Positions 50,088 to 58,364 of a stretch of DNA of 64,000 nucleotides are shown here, in pieces. The translations under genes were made by a program, and so were the position numbers. The DNA comes from an uncultured Oscillospiraceae bacterium (GTDB lineage: Bacteria; Bacillota; Clostridia; Oscillospirales; Oscillospiraceae), in NCBI GenBank assembly GCA_934569225.1, contig CAKTKC010000001.1, positions 1-64,000 on the forward strand, read 5' to 3'. The notes under the pieces were generated by a model. The model had not been told where the DNA came from. It did no database searches and saw only the letters and a program-made list of their open reading frames with translations. The stretch's first letter is position 1, and every line of letters starts with the position of its first letter.

Positions 50088-51008
50088 TCAATAGACGAAG
50101 GACATGATAATATTCTGCTCGAAATCGCCGAACTTTTCTCCGAAAAGATTGAAGCCGCCAACAAATTCAGCATCCGGTTTGTTGCCGATCTTTACGGAGA
50201 TCGGACGCTGGGATGAGAAGGTAAAGCTGCTTAATGTCACATCGGATGCCGGGACGGAATTGATCGTGCAGCCGTCATTTGAAATTTCCAGAGTTACCAG
50301 CTTCCCGTATTGGGTGCTGCCGCTGCCCCACCACTCCGGGTTGAGCCTGCCGAGTCGGCTTCCGAAATCACCGGGGGATCTCCATGTCCCGCAGTCAATG
50401 CCGTTTATCCAGAAGGTGATGTCGGATATCCAGTCTTCCTTATAATTGAGTGCCTCGGAGCACAGCTCGGCAGTGAGAATCAGCCGCTTCGGGGCTGCGG
50501 AATGGGGCAGCTGATAGGGAAACTTATATTCCACGTATCCGGCGGCAGACCATAAAATCTGTGCCTTTGCACGTTCGGGAAGATAAAAAGACTCGGGACG
50601 ATCGCCAAATCCTATTTGGGAAACCTCGGAGGCAAGCCCGCAGCTGGGGGTTACTTCGCAATCGGTAAAGCATCCGATGGGCATGGAAATGCTGGATACT
50701 TTGCTGACATTGGGATCGTCCGAGGTCAGCTTGATGATGATCTGATCGTTTTTCCGGCTGCATATTTTCATGGAACCCCGGCTTCCGGGCTGAAGCTTTG
50801 TGTTGATCAGTCCGGCGTTTTCCAGGGAACGGATGTACAAGGCCGCACTGGAAGCCGGGATCTGGAGCTTATCGGCAATTTCGGCAACGTTGAAGCTGTT
50901 GTGGTACAGCAGCTTCAGGATCTGAATCCTGGCAGGTGAGGACAGCGCGGCGCCCAGACTGCACAGACGCTCCTCGTCTTCCAGATTCAGTTCAAGAATA
51001 TTCGCCAT
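50088..51008 (-). CDS. ArsR-type winged-helix regulator with C-terminal ligand-binding-like domain
   Basis: A 306-residue regulator. Residues 1-95 are an ArsR-like winged helix ('LSSPARIQILKLLYHNSFNV', 'AEIADKLQIPASSAALYIRS'). The remaining 200 residues form a beta-rich domain with 'YVEYKFPYQLP', 'DWISDITFWINGIDCGTWRS' and 'NPEWWGSGSTQYGKLVTLEI', unlike metal-sensing ArsR proteins. Similar fusions are found next to sugar ABC importers in Firmicutes, and the C-terminal part probably binds a sugar. The start at 51008 follows ACAGGAGGGATTT. It is divergent from the importer operon at 51278, its likely target. Confidence 0.87.
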   Translation of the reverse strand: MANILELNLEDEERLCSLGAALSSPARIQILKLLYHNSFNVAEIADKLQIPASSAALYIRSLENAGLINTKLQPGSRGSMKICSRKNDQIIIKLTSDDPNVSKVSSISMPIGCFTDCEVTPSCGLASEVSQIGFGDRPESFYLPERAKAQILWSAAGYVEYKFPYQLPHSAAPKRLILTAELCSEALNYKEDWISDITFWINGIDCGTWRSPGDFGSRLGRLNPEWWGSGSTQYGKLVTLEISNDGCTINSVPASDVTLSSFTFSSQRPISVKIGNKPDAEFVGGFNLFGEKFGDFEQNIIMSFVY

Positions 51009-51038
51009 TTGAAATCCCTCCTGTATCCTTTTTAAAAT

Positions 51039-51067
51039 ATCATAACAGAAAGAATACGATTTGTCAC
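51039..51067 (-). promoter_or_regulatory. Promoter of the ArsR-type regulator gene
   Basis: Minus strand: GTGACA, a 17-bp spacer, TATGAT. Confidence 0.6.
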
Positions 51068-51176
51068 GTTCCAAAATAAGATTTTTGTTCTAAATATTCT
51101 GAAAGAAAATAATCCAACAGAATTTGTGTTTAAGATTTACAAAAACAAGTGGATTAACAAATAAATTATGGAAATA

Positions 51177-51206
51177 TTGACAACAAACCACTACCCGTGT
51201 TATTAT
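51177..51206 (+). promoter_or_regulatory. Promoter of the sugar importer/hydrolase operon
   Basis: Perfect TTGACA, an 18-bp spacer, TATTAT; about 70 bp before the SBP start. The AT-rich region between this and the divergent regulator promoter (51068-51176) is the likely operator. Confidence 0.65.
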
Positions 51207-51277
51207 CAAAGCACGAAGAGAACATGATTTGTGTTCAAATCGACATACTAACAAGATGATAACAGGAGGAAAATGAC

Positions 51278-52663
51278 ATGACAAAGCGTTTGCTATCCCT
51301 GATGCTGGCTCTGATGATGCTGCTGGGCATTTTTACCGGCTGCTCCGGCAATACGGAACCCACTGCTGCCAATGCGCCCGCGGCGGTGGACACACCTGCA
51401 ACAAGCGGCGGCGAAGCGCCCGCTGAGAAGACGAAGATCACCTTCATGGGTTGGGGCACCGATGCCGAGGTCGCTACCTTTACTGCGATGATCAAGCAGT
51501 ATGAGGAAGCCTACCCCGACGTGGAAGTTGAGTACATCGTGGTTGCCGACAACGAATTCGACACCAAGCTTCAGACGATGATCGGCGCAGGCGAGTGCCC
51601 CGATGTTTTCTACTGCAATATCGACAAGATGATGAAGTACGCCGCTACCGGCAATCTGCTGGATCTGACGGAGTACTACGAGAACAACGAGATTTTCGAG
51701 CAGGGCAATGTCTGGGAATGCCTGCTGGATCTGTACCGGTTCGACGGCGAAAACCAGGGCTCCGGCAGCATTTACGCCATGCCCAAGGACGTTTCCGCTT
51801 TCCCTGTTTTCTACAATAAGGATCTGTTTGCTGCCGCCGGCGTCACCCCGCCAACCGCTGAGAATCCCTGGGACTGGAACGACTATCTGGAAGCGGCAAA
51901 GAAGCTGACCTCCGGCGAGGGGGATGAGAAGGTCTATGGCACCGGCTCCTACTCTCTGGAATCCGCCGTATGGGCCAACGGCGCCGAGTGGGTGGATCAG
52001 GAAACCCTGAGCAAGGTTGAGATTACGGATCCCGCCTTTACCGAAGCCCTTCAGTGGTGCGCAGACCTGTATCTGGCCCATGGCGTTTGCCCCTCTCCCG
52101 CAGAGCAGACTGCCCTGAGCGACTATGACCGCTTCAAGCAGGGCAAGCTGGCCATGGTTGGCTCCGGCACCTGGAGCCTGGGCGATTTCTGGGCGAACTG
52201 CGATTTTGACTGGGACGTCATGCCCTGGCCTGTCAGCCCCAACACCGGCAAGACCGCTATCTGGTTCGGCAGCGCCGGCCTGGCCGTCTCCGCTACCACC
52301 GAGCATCCTCTGGAAGCCTCCAACCTGTGTGCGTTCCTCGCCTTCAACGAGGATGCCCAGAGAACCGCCTACACCAACGGCCAGGCTGTCCCCACTCTGA
52401 AGGATATGGCTTACGGCGAGTACACCGAGTCCGGCCTGAAGCCTGACAGCAAGGAAGTGTTCTGGGATATGTTCGAGCACACTGCCCGTCTGGCGACTCA
52501 GTCCAGAACCTTCAATCAGGAATGGTTCGCCGAGTTCAATTCCAACACCGCCGCCGTTTACAACGGCGAAATGACCGCTGAAGAATACTGCGAATCCATC
52601 AATGACACTGTGCAGGCACTGTTGGACGACAGCATCGCACAGAAGGCCGAGTACGCTGGCTGA
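51278..52663 (+). CDS. Sugar ABC transporter substrate-binding lipoprotein (family 1)
   Basis: A 461-residue carbohydrate-binding lipoprotein. The signal 'LLSLMLALMMLLGIFTGCSG' has a lipobox F-T-G-C. After an acidic/Ala-rich linker the mature fold begins 'KITFMGWGTDAEVATFTAMI', with 'EYIVVADNEFDTKLQTMIGA', 'YAMPKDVSAFPVFYNKDLF' and 'GKLAMVGSGTWSLGDF', all typical of SBP_bac_1. It starts after AGGAGGAAAATGAC. The permease genes follow, separated by a MITE-like element and a stable stem. It is the sensor-end of a hemicellulose- or glycoside-derived sugar importer. Confidence 0.95.
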   Translation: MTKRLLSLMLALMMLLGIFTGCSGNTEPTAANAPAAVDTPATSGGEAPAEKTKITFMGWGTDAEVATFTAMIKQYEEAYPDVEVEYIVVADNEFDTKLQTMIGAGECPDVFYCNIDKMMKYAATGNLLDLTEYYENNEIFEQGNVWECLLDLYRFDGENQGSGSIYAMPKDVSAFPVFYNKDLFAAAGVTPPTAENPWDWNDYLEAAKKLTSGEGDEKVYGTGSYSLESAVWANGAEWVDQETLSKVEITDPAFTEALQWCADLYLAHGVCPSPAEQTALSDYDRFKQGKLAMVGSGTWSLGDFWANCDFDWDVMPWPVSPNTGKTAIWFGSAGLAVSATTEHPLEASNLCAFLAFNEDAQRTAYTNGQAVPTLKDMAYGEYTESGLKPDSKEVFWDMFEHTARLATQSRTFNQEWFAEFNSNTAAVYNGEMTAEEYCESINDTVQALLDDSIAQKAEYAG

Positions 52664-52669
52664 TACTTT

Positions 52670-52831
52670 AGGAAACTCTGAATAAATCGTCTGCGGCTGT
52701 GAGCGGATCTTTTCCGCCCACTCTTCGGTAACGAAAACGGGAAATACACAAAGTATTCCTCCGTTTCCGATACCTCGATTGGGCGAAAAATCTCTCGCTC
52801 ACAGCTCTTGCCGATTTAATCAGAGCTTCCT
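52670..52831. mobile_element. 162-bp palindromic MITE-like element
   Basis: The two halves are imperfect reverse complements over the whole length. The left end AGGAAACTCTGAATAAATC matches the reverse complement of the right end, AGGAAGCTCTGATTAAATC. Inner blocks (GCTGTGAGCG, CGCCCA, GGAAATAC near the centre) also pair, with symmetry axis at about 52750/52751. It contains no coding sequence. It lies 7 bp after the SBP stop, inside the importer operon. No clear target-site duplication is visible. Confidence 0.75.
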
Positions 52832-52844
52832 TTGAGAAATTCTG

Positions 52845-52875
52845 ATTGCCGGCAGACATGACGTCTGCCGGCAAT
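52845..52875 (+). terminator. Perfect 13-bp stem between SBP and permease genes
   Basis: ATTGCCGGCAGAC pairs exactly with GTCTGCCGGCAAT around a 5-nt loop. No T-run follows, so it probably stabilises the upstream SBP message or allows partial readthrough to the permeases. Confidence 0.6.
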
Positions 52876-52906
52876 TGCCCAATTGTCTCCGAACGGAGGG
52901 TTCCTT

Positions 52907-53800
52907 ATGAAAAAGAGAAGTAAACTGAAACGAAAGGAAGGCGCTGCGGGGCTGCTGATGGTCACGCCGTCGCTTGTTTATTTCTTCGTGCTTTTCCTGA
53001 TCCCGCTGGCGATCTGCATTTATGCCAGCTTCACAAACTGGAATATTCTGTCCGTCAAACGCACTGTTGTCGGATTCCGGAATTTTGAAAAAATGTTTGC
53101 CGATGTCAAATTCTGGACGGCACTGAAAAACACCCTTTATATGCTCATCCCAATTCCGATTTATACCGCATTCGCACTGGGATTTGCCTATTGCTGCCAT
53201 AAGAAGATTCTCGGCGAAAAGGCATTCCGCGTGGTTTATTATCTGCCCTTTATTTCTTCTGTTGTGGCGCTGGTGCTGATCTGGAAATGGCTGTTCAATT
53301 CTCAGTACGGCCTGATCAATCAGTTTCTCGCCCTGTTTGGCGTGGCAGGGCCGGACTGGCTGGGGAATCCCAAGTGGACAAGGCGAATGATCGTGATCAT
53401 GATCTCCTGGAAAATGATTGGCATTATTTCCATCTATTACATAGCGGCGCTGAAAAATGTGCCGAAGGAATTCTATGAGGCGGCGTCCATTGACGGGGCT
53501 TCCTCCTGGCACCAGTTCCGCACCATCACCCTGCCCATGCTGACGCCGACGACGTTCTATATTGTGGTTATGGGCATGATCGGCTCCCTTCAGACCTTTG
53601 TGGAGGTGCAGCTGTTTGCGCCGGACGGCGGACGCGGATACGGCGTCGGGACGATCGTCTTTTATATCTGGCAGAAAGCCTTTGAAAGCAGCCAGATGGG
53701 GTACGCCTGCGCGGTTGCCAGTATTTTTGGCCTGATGATCATGCTGCTGACTGTCGTGCAGTTTGCATTGTCCAAGAAATGGGTTTACGGAGGTGAATGA
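52907..53800 (+). CDS. Sugar ABC transporter permease (MalF/UgpA type)
   Basis: A 297-residue permease with six helices. The basic N terminus 'MKKRSKLKRKEG' precedes the first helix; 'VGFRNFEKMFADVKFW' is the family-typical periplasmic segment, and the EAA loop is 'YEAASIDGASSWHQFRTITL'. The start at 52907 follows GGAGGGTTCCTT. It lies one base from its partner permease gene. No ATPase is in the operon; a shared MsmK-like ATPase is presumed. Confidence 0.95.
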   Translation: MKKRSKLKRKEGAAGLLMVTPSLVYFFVLFLIPLAICIYASFTNWNILSVKRTVVGFRNFEKMFADVKFWTALKNTLYMLIPIPIYTAFALGFAYCCHKKILGEKAFRVVYYLPFISSVVALVLIWKWLFNSQYGLINQFLALFGVAGPDWLGNPKWTRRMIVIMISWKMIGIISIYYIAALKNVPKEFYEAASIDGASSWHQFRTITLPMLTPTTFYIVVMGMIGSLQTFVEVQLFAPDGGRGYGVGTIVFYIWQKAFESSQMGYACAVASIFGLMIMLLTVVQFALSKKWVYGGE

Positions 53801-53801
53801 T

Positions 53802-54638
53802 ATGAAGCGGAAAACGTCTCCCGGCCGTGTGATTACATTCCTGATTCTTCTGGCGGGCGCCTGTACCATGATCCTGCCCTTTGCCTGGATGCTGGTAACG
53901 TCCCTGAAGGAAGCCAATCTTGTATACACCATTCCGCCCCAGTGGATTCCCAAGCCTGTGGACTGGAAGAACTATGTGGATGTCTGGAGTGCGGCAAACC
54001 TGGTTACCGGCATTAAGAACAGCGCGATCATCAGCCTTACCGTTCTGACCCTCAGCACGCTGACCACCAGCATGGCGGCCTTTGCCTTTGCAAAGCTGGA
54101 TTTTCCCGGGAAGAATGTCATTTTTCTGATGCTCCTGGCGACCATGATGGTGCCCGGCGTGGTGCTGCTGGTGCCTCAGTTCGTCATGTATTCCAAAATC
54201 AAGTGGATCGATACGCTGCTTCCGATGATCGTTCCGGCGTCCCTGTGCAATATCAACAACATATTCTTCCTGCGGCAGTTCATGATCGGGCTGCCCTCCG
54301 GTTACCTGGATGCCGCCAAGATCGACGGGTGCAGCTACTTTGGCGCGTACCGGAGGATATTCTTACCCCTGTGCAAGCCCGCCATCATCTCCAATGCGAT
54401 CATGCTGTTCATGGCGACCTGGAACGACTACTTTGGCCCCATGATCTTTACCCATAGCGACAGCAAGCAGACGATTCAGGTGGCCATCGCCATGCTCAGC
54501 TCCCATTATGAGCAGCAGACGGATATTCCTCTGGTGATGTGCGCGTCTCTGATCGCGGTTCTGCCGGTTCTGATTCTGTTCATTACCTGCCAGAAATATT
54601 TTACGGATTCCTTTGCAATGAGCGGAATCAAGGGGTGA
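53802..54638 (+). CDS. Sugar ABC transporter permease (MalG type)
   Basis: A 278-residue permease, partner of the preceding one, with six helices. The EAA loop is 'LDAACKIDGC'-like 'YLDAAKIDGCSYFGAYRRIF', and the C terminus '...QKYFTDSFAMSGIKG' is family-typical. The start at 53802 follows GGAGGTGAATGAT; the first gene's stop lies immediately before it. The hydrolase genes follow after 4 bp. Confidence 0.95.
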   Translation: MKRKTSPGRVITFLILLAGACTMILPFAWMLVTSLKEANLVYTIPPQWIPKPVDWKNYVDVWSAANLVTGIKNSAIISLTVLTLSTLTTSMAAFAFAKLDFPGKNVIFLMLLATMMVPGVVLLVPQFVMYSKIKWIDTLLPMIVPASLCNINNIFFLRQFMIGLPSGYLDAAKIDGCSYFGAYRRIFLPLCKPAIISNAIMLFMATWNDYFGPMIFTHSDSKQTIQVAIAMLSSHYEQQTDIPLVMCASLIAVLPVLILFITCQKYFTDSFAMSGIKG

Positions 54639-54642
54639 GCCT

Positions 54643-56601
54643 ATGAATACTTACTGCAACCCCATCAAAAAGCACGGTGATTTTGCAGACCCTTTTGTTC
54701 TGCGCTATAACGGAAGATATTATCTTTACGGAACGAATCCGGACGTCCGGTGCTGGAGCTCTGAGGATCTGGTGAATTGGAAACCGGAGGGGGCGACGGT
54801 GCCGGAGGAGGAGTTCCCCGGCCTGGTTCCCTTTGCGCCGGAGGTCGTGTGGTGGAACGGCGCGTTTTACATGTACACGTCCCCCCACGGCTTCGGCCAC
54901 TATGTGCTGAAAAGCGACAGCCCCACCGGCCCGTTCCGGAAAATCACCGGAAATATCGGCCGCACCATCGACTTCTCCGTCTTTATCGACGACGATGGCC
55001 GGTGGTATGCCTACCGGGCAGACGACCGGGGCATTGTGGGCTGCAAAATGGATTCTCCGACGGAATTCGGCGAGGAAGTCCTGATCGGCGCTTACTTGCA
55101 CGGCTGGACGGAGGGGCCTTTTGTTGTCAAAAAGGACGGGAAATACCACCTGACCTACACCGGCAACCATTTCCTGTCCAAAGGATACAGAATCAACGCG
55201 GCGATTGCGGACAGCCCGCTGGGGCCTTACCGGGACGATCCGTTCAATCCCGTGATTGTCTGTACAGAAGGCAATGTGGTCGGCCTGGGGCATAGCTGCA
55301 CGGTGCTGGGGCCTGACCTGCACACCCATTATATCGTGTATCACAATCTGAATCCGGATAAAACCCGGGATCTGAACATCGACACTGTGGTGTTTACCCG
55401 GGAGCGGGCGTACATTCTCGGCCCGACCACCACGGCCAGGCCGGTGCCTGCACTGCCGCAGTGGCGGCGTCTGCGGTTTGTGCCGCAGTCCATGCACTGT
55501 GCGTTTGCCGAAGATGTGACCCTTCCGGGGGCAGGCGCGGCGGAGTTCCATATGGCTGCCGGTGCGGAAACTACCCGGTACGGTATTTCTTTTGCAGGGT
55601 CGGAGAATGTCCGGCTGGAGATTGACAGGGCTGAAAATACGATTTCCGTCAAAAACAAGCTGGGTTTGGTCGCCTGTGAGAAGCTGCTGAAAGATTATGA
55701 CCACAAAGCACTTCACTGCATCCGCGTGGAATATGGCGGCGGATTGACAATTTATATTGACAATTTGCTGCGGCTGAAGGCCAAGGTATCCGTTGGCGGC
55801 TTGGCGGTTTCCTATTATGCAGACGGCGATTTCACCGTTGGGTCTGCCGTGGTTCAAGCCCTGGATAAAGAATCGTTACACTATCCGGTTCCCTGCCTTG
55901 CGCCGGGCAACCGCGAAATCTGTTTTGACGTCACGACACGGGGAATCTACCAGCTCCTTGCGATGGGATGCAGGGGTTGTGGGGAAGCAATCCGGGTGGA
56001 CGGCAATGTCCTGCTGCCGGACTGTGTGGATCGGGAGTGCAATCTGGCATTTTACCGGTGTGATCTGGATGTCGGCAGTCACATGCTGCAAATGGACGCC
56101 GAAACGGCCGCCATTGTTCCCTATTATGGCAGCGGATGTGATTCTGTTTCCGTTCAGAATATCGGCCCCTATGACAAAGTCTGCGGCACGGAAAAATGGA
56201 GTAACGGGAATATTTCCGCAGATTTGACCGTCACGGACTGCGGCGAGGGCTGGCAGGCGGGCGTGATTTTCAGAGCAAATCATCTGGCCGACGGGGGAGA
56301 AGGCGGCGACAAACAGCTTGGCACGAATTTCTTTGTGGGCTACAGAGTCTGTATTGCCGAAGACAGGCTCCAGCTGTGGAAGCACCGCTATGACGAAACG
56401 CTGCTGGGGGAAGTTCCCCACGACGGCGGCAGCCATGTCAGCTTGCAGATCATTGCCGCAGGCAATGTGATCTCTCTGCGGATGAACGGCGAGGTAGTCC
56501 TGGAATATCAGGACAGAAGGCCGATTCTGTACGGATATACGGGATTCCACGCAAGAAACTGTGTCATAACCAACGGGACGATTGCGCCGTTTCAGGAATA
56601 A
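54643..56601 (+). CDS. Glycoside hydrolase family 43-like enzyme with C-terminal beta-sandwich region
   Basis: A 652-residue cytoplasmic enzyme. Residues 1-290 are a five-bladed propeller with the GH43 triad: Asp16 in 'GDFADPFVLRYNGRYYLYGT', Asp110 in 'RTIDFSVFIDDDGRWYAYRA' and Glu157 in 'WTEGPFVVKKDGKYHLTYT'. GH43 enzymes are alpha-L-arabinofuranosidases, beta-xylosidases or galactan exo-enzymes. The rest contains two beta-rich modules (about 300-420 and 510-650) resembling concanavalin-like DUF1080 domains ('LRMNGEVVLEYQDRRPILYG'). There is no signal peptide, so it acts on imported oligosaccharides. Its stop overlaps an ATG of the next gene. Confidence 0.88.
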   Translation: MNTYCNPIKKHGDFADPFVLRYNGRYYLYGTNPDVRCWSSEDLVNWKPEGATVPEEEFPGLVPFAPEVVWWNGAFYMYTSPHGFGHYVLKSDSPTGPFRKITGNIGRTIDFSVFIDDDGRWYAYRADDRGIVGCKMDSPTEFGEEVLIGAYLHGWTEGPFVVKKDGKYHLTYTGNHFLSKGYRINAAIADSPLGPYRDDPFNPVIVCTEGNVVGLGHSCTVLGPDLHTHYIVYHNLNPDKTRDLNIDTVVFTRERAYILGPTTTARPVPALPQWRRLRFVPQSMHCAFAEDVTLPGAGAAEFHMAAGAETTRYGISFAGSENVRLEIDRAENTISVKNKLGLVACEKLLKDYDHKALHCIRVEYGGGLTIYIDNLLRLKAKVSVGGLAVSYYADGDFTVGSAVVQALDKESLHYPVPCLAPGNREICFDVTTRGIYQLLAMGCRGCGEAIRVDGNVLLPDCVDRECNLAFYRCDLDVGSHMLQMDAETAAIVPYYGSGCDSVSVQNIGPYDKVCGTEKWSNGNISADLTVTDCGEGWQAGVIFRANHLADGGEGGDKQLGTNFFVGYRVCIAEDRLQLWKHRYDETLLGEVPHDGGSHVSLQIIAAGNVISLRMNGEVVLEYQDRRPILYGYTGFHARNCVITNGTIAPFQE

Positions 56602-56621
56602 TGAAAATGGAGGAGGCTCTT

Positions 56622-58355
56622 ATGACGAGAGTACCGAGAAGTGAATACCCCCGCCCGAATTTCAGACGGGATAACTGGCTTTGCCTGAACGGCGAATGGG
56701 ATTTCTCCATTGGTGAGAAAACGCTTGACCGAAAGATCATGGTTCCCTACGCCTGCGAGACTGCACTGTCCGGAATCGAAGATAAGGGCTTCCACAAAAC
56801 GGTATGGTACCGCAGAAAGTTCACCCTCCCCGGCGAAATGGGGGGAAAGAGAATTCTTCTGCACTTCGGCGCGGTGGATTATCAGTGCGATGTGTGGGTA
56901 AACGGTCAATACATTCGCAGTCACACCGGCGGGCAGACCAGCTTTGAGGCGGATATTACGGATGCGGTCGATCAGACAGGCGATAATACCATCGAGCTGA
57001 AAGCGGAAGACGATTACCGGGATATGGAGATGCCCCGGGGCAAGCAGTTCTGGGAGCTGAATTCCAGAAGCATCTTCTACTCCCGGACGACCGGAATCTG
57101 GCAGACGGTCTGGCTTGAGGCGGTGGATCCCCTCTATCTGGTCAGCTGTCACATTACCCCCGAATTTGACCGGCGGGCTGTCCGGTTTGAATATCAGCTG
57201 AGTGAAACCGCAAAGGGGATTGCGTTCGATATCTCCTTTCAGGGCATGGCTGCGGCGAATCTCACGGTCGCACCACAGAGCTGCAAGGGCAGCGTGACCA
57301 TTGGGCTGGATCAGACCGGATTGCAGGCATGGAATTTTCAGGAAGATCTGGCATGGACGCCGGAGAATCCCCGCCTGTTTGACGCGAAAATCACGGTCTA
57401 TGGGGAAAACGGGATCACGGACTGTGTGGATACCTATTTCGGTATGCGCAAGGTCAGCATCGAAAACGGCCGGTTTATGCTGAATAACCGCGAGTACTAC
57501 CAGAAGCTGGTTCTGGATCAGGGCTATTGGGAGCAATCCCTTCTGACTGCGCCCGGTGACGAGGATTTCATCAAGGACATCCGGCTGACCAAAGCCATGG
57601 GCTTCAATGGCGTGCGCAAGCACCAGAAGGTGGAAGACCCCCGGTATCTTTACCATGCAGACCGTCTCGGCCTGCTGGTCTGGGGGGAGATCGGCGCGGC
57701 GTATGTGTATTCCAGGGAATACGCCCATCGGATCTATTCCGAGTGGATGGAAGCGGTGGAACGGGACTATAACCACCCCTGCATCGTGGCATGGACGCCG
57801 TTGAATGAATCCTGGGGCGTTCAGGAAATCAAGGTTGACAGGCAGCAGCAGGCGCACTGCAATGCCCTGATGTACATGACAAAATCCATTGACAGCACCC
57901 GTGTTGTGATGGATAATGACGGCTGGGAGCATACCTGCGGCGATCTTCTGACGATCCACGATTATTCCCCCTCCGGGGAAAAGCTGAAGAAGCATTTTGA
58001 GAGCATGGAATCCATCCTGACCATGACGCCTGGCGGCAGAAGCATGTTTGCCGATGGGTACGATTATCGGGGGCAGCCCATCCTGGTCACGGAATTTGGC
58101 GGCGTGAAATACGCGCCGGAATCCGATCTGGCACGATCCTGGGGATACTGTGAGGAAAACGACCTTGGCGCGTACACGAAGAAATACGCGGAGCTGACCC
58201 GGGCAATTCTGGATTCCCCCCTGATTCAGGGGTACTGCTATACCCAGCTGACCGATGTGGAGAATGAAGAAAACGGTCTGCTGACGTATCACAGAGACGT
58301 TAAGATTCCTTTGGACACGATCCGCAAAATCAACGAAGGAACCTGGGAAGGCTGA
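56622..58355 (+). CDS. Glycoside hydrolase family 2 enzyme
   Basis: A 577-residue beta-glycosidase, cytoplasmic. The N-terminal sugar-binding domain starts 'RPNFRRDNWLCLNGEWDFSI'. An Ig-like domain and TIM barrel follow, with acid/base Glu396 in 'WTPLNESWGVQ' and nucleophile Glu491 in 'ILVTEFGGVKYAP'. The start at 56622 is chosen because GGAGGAGG lies 5 bases upstream; an earlier ATG at 56601 lacks one. It probably removes a beta-linked galactose, glucuronate or mannose from the oligosaccharide handled by this operon. It resembles the GH2 at 19194 in length and order of domains. Confidence 0.92.
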   Translation: MTRVPRSEYPRPNFRRDNWLCLNGEWDFSIGEKTLDRKIMVPYACETALSGIEDKGFHKTVWYRRKFTLPGEMGGKRILLHFGAVDYQCDVWVNGQYIRSHTGGQTSFEADITDAVDQTGDNTIELKAEDDYRDMEMPRGKQFWELNSRSIFYSRTTGIWQTVWLEAVDPLYLVSCHITPEFDRRAVRFEYQLSETAKGIAFDISFQGMAAANLTVAPQSCKGSVTIGLDQTGLQAWNFQEDLAWTPENPRLFDAKITVYGENGITDCVDTYFGMRKVSIENGRFMLNNREYYQKLVLDQGYWEQSLLTAPGDEDFIKDIRLTKAMGFNGVRKHQKVEDPRYLYHADRLGLLVWGEIGAAYVYSREYAHRIYSEWMEAVERDYNHPCIVAWTPLNESWGVQEIKVDRQQQAHCNALMYMTKSIDSTRVVMDNDGWEHTCGDLLTIHDYSPSGEKLKKHFESMESILTMTPGGRSMFADGYDYRGQPILVTEFGGVKYAPESDLARSWGYCEENDLGAYTKKYAELTRAILDSPLIQGYCYTQLTDVENEENGLLTYHRDVKIPLDTIRKINEGTWEG

Positions 58356-58364
58356 AGCGATACT

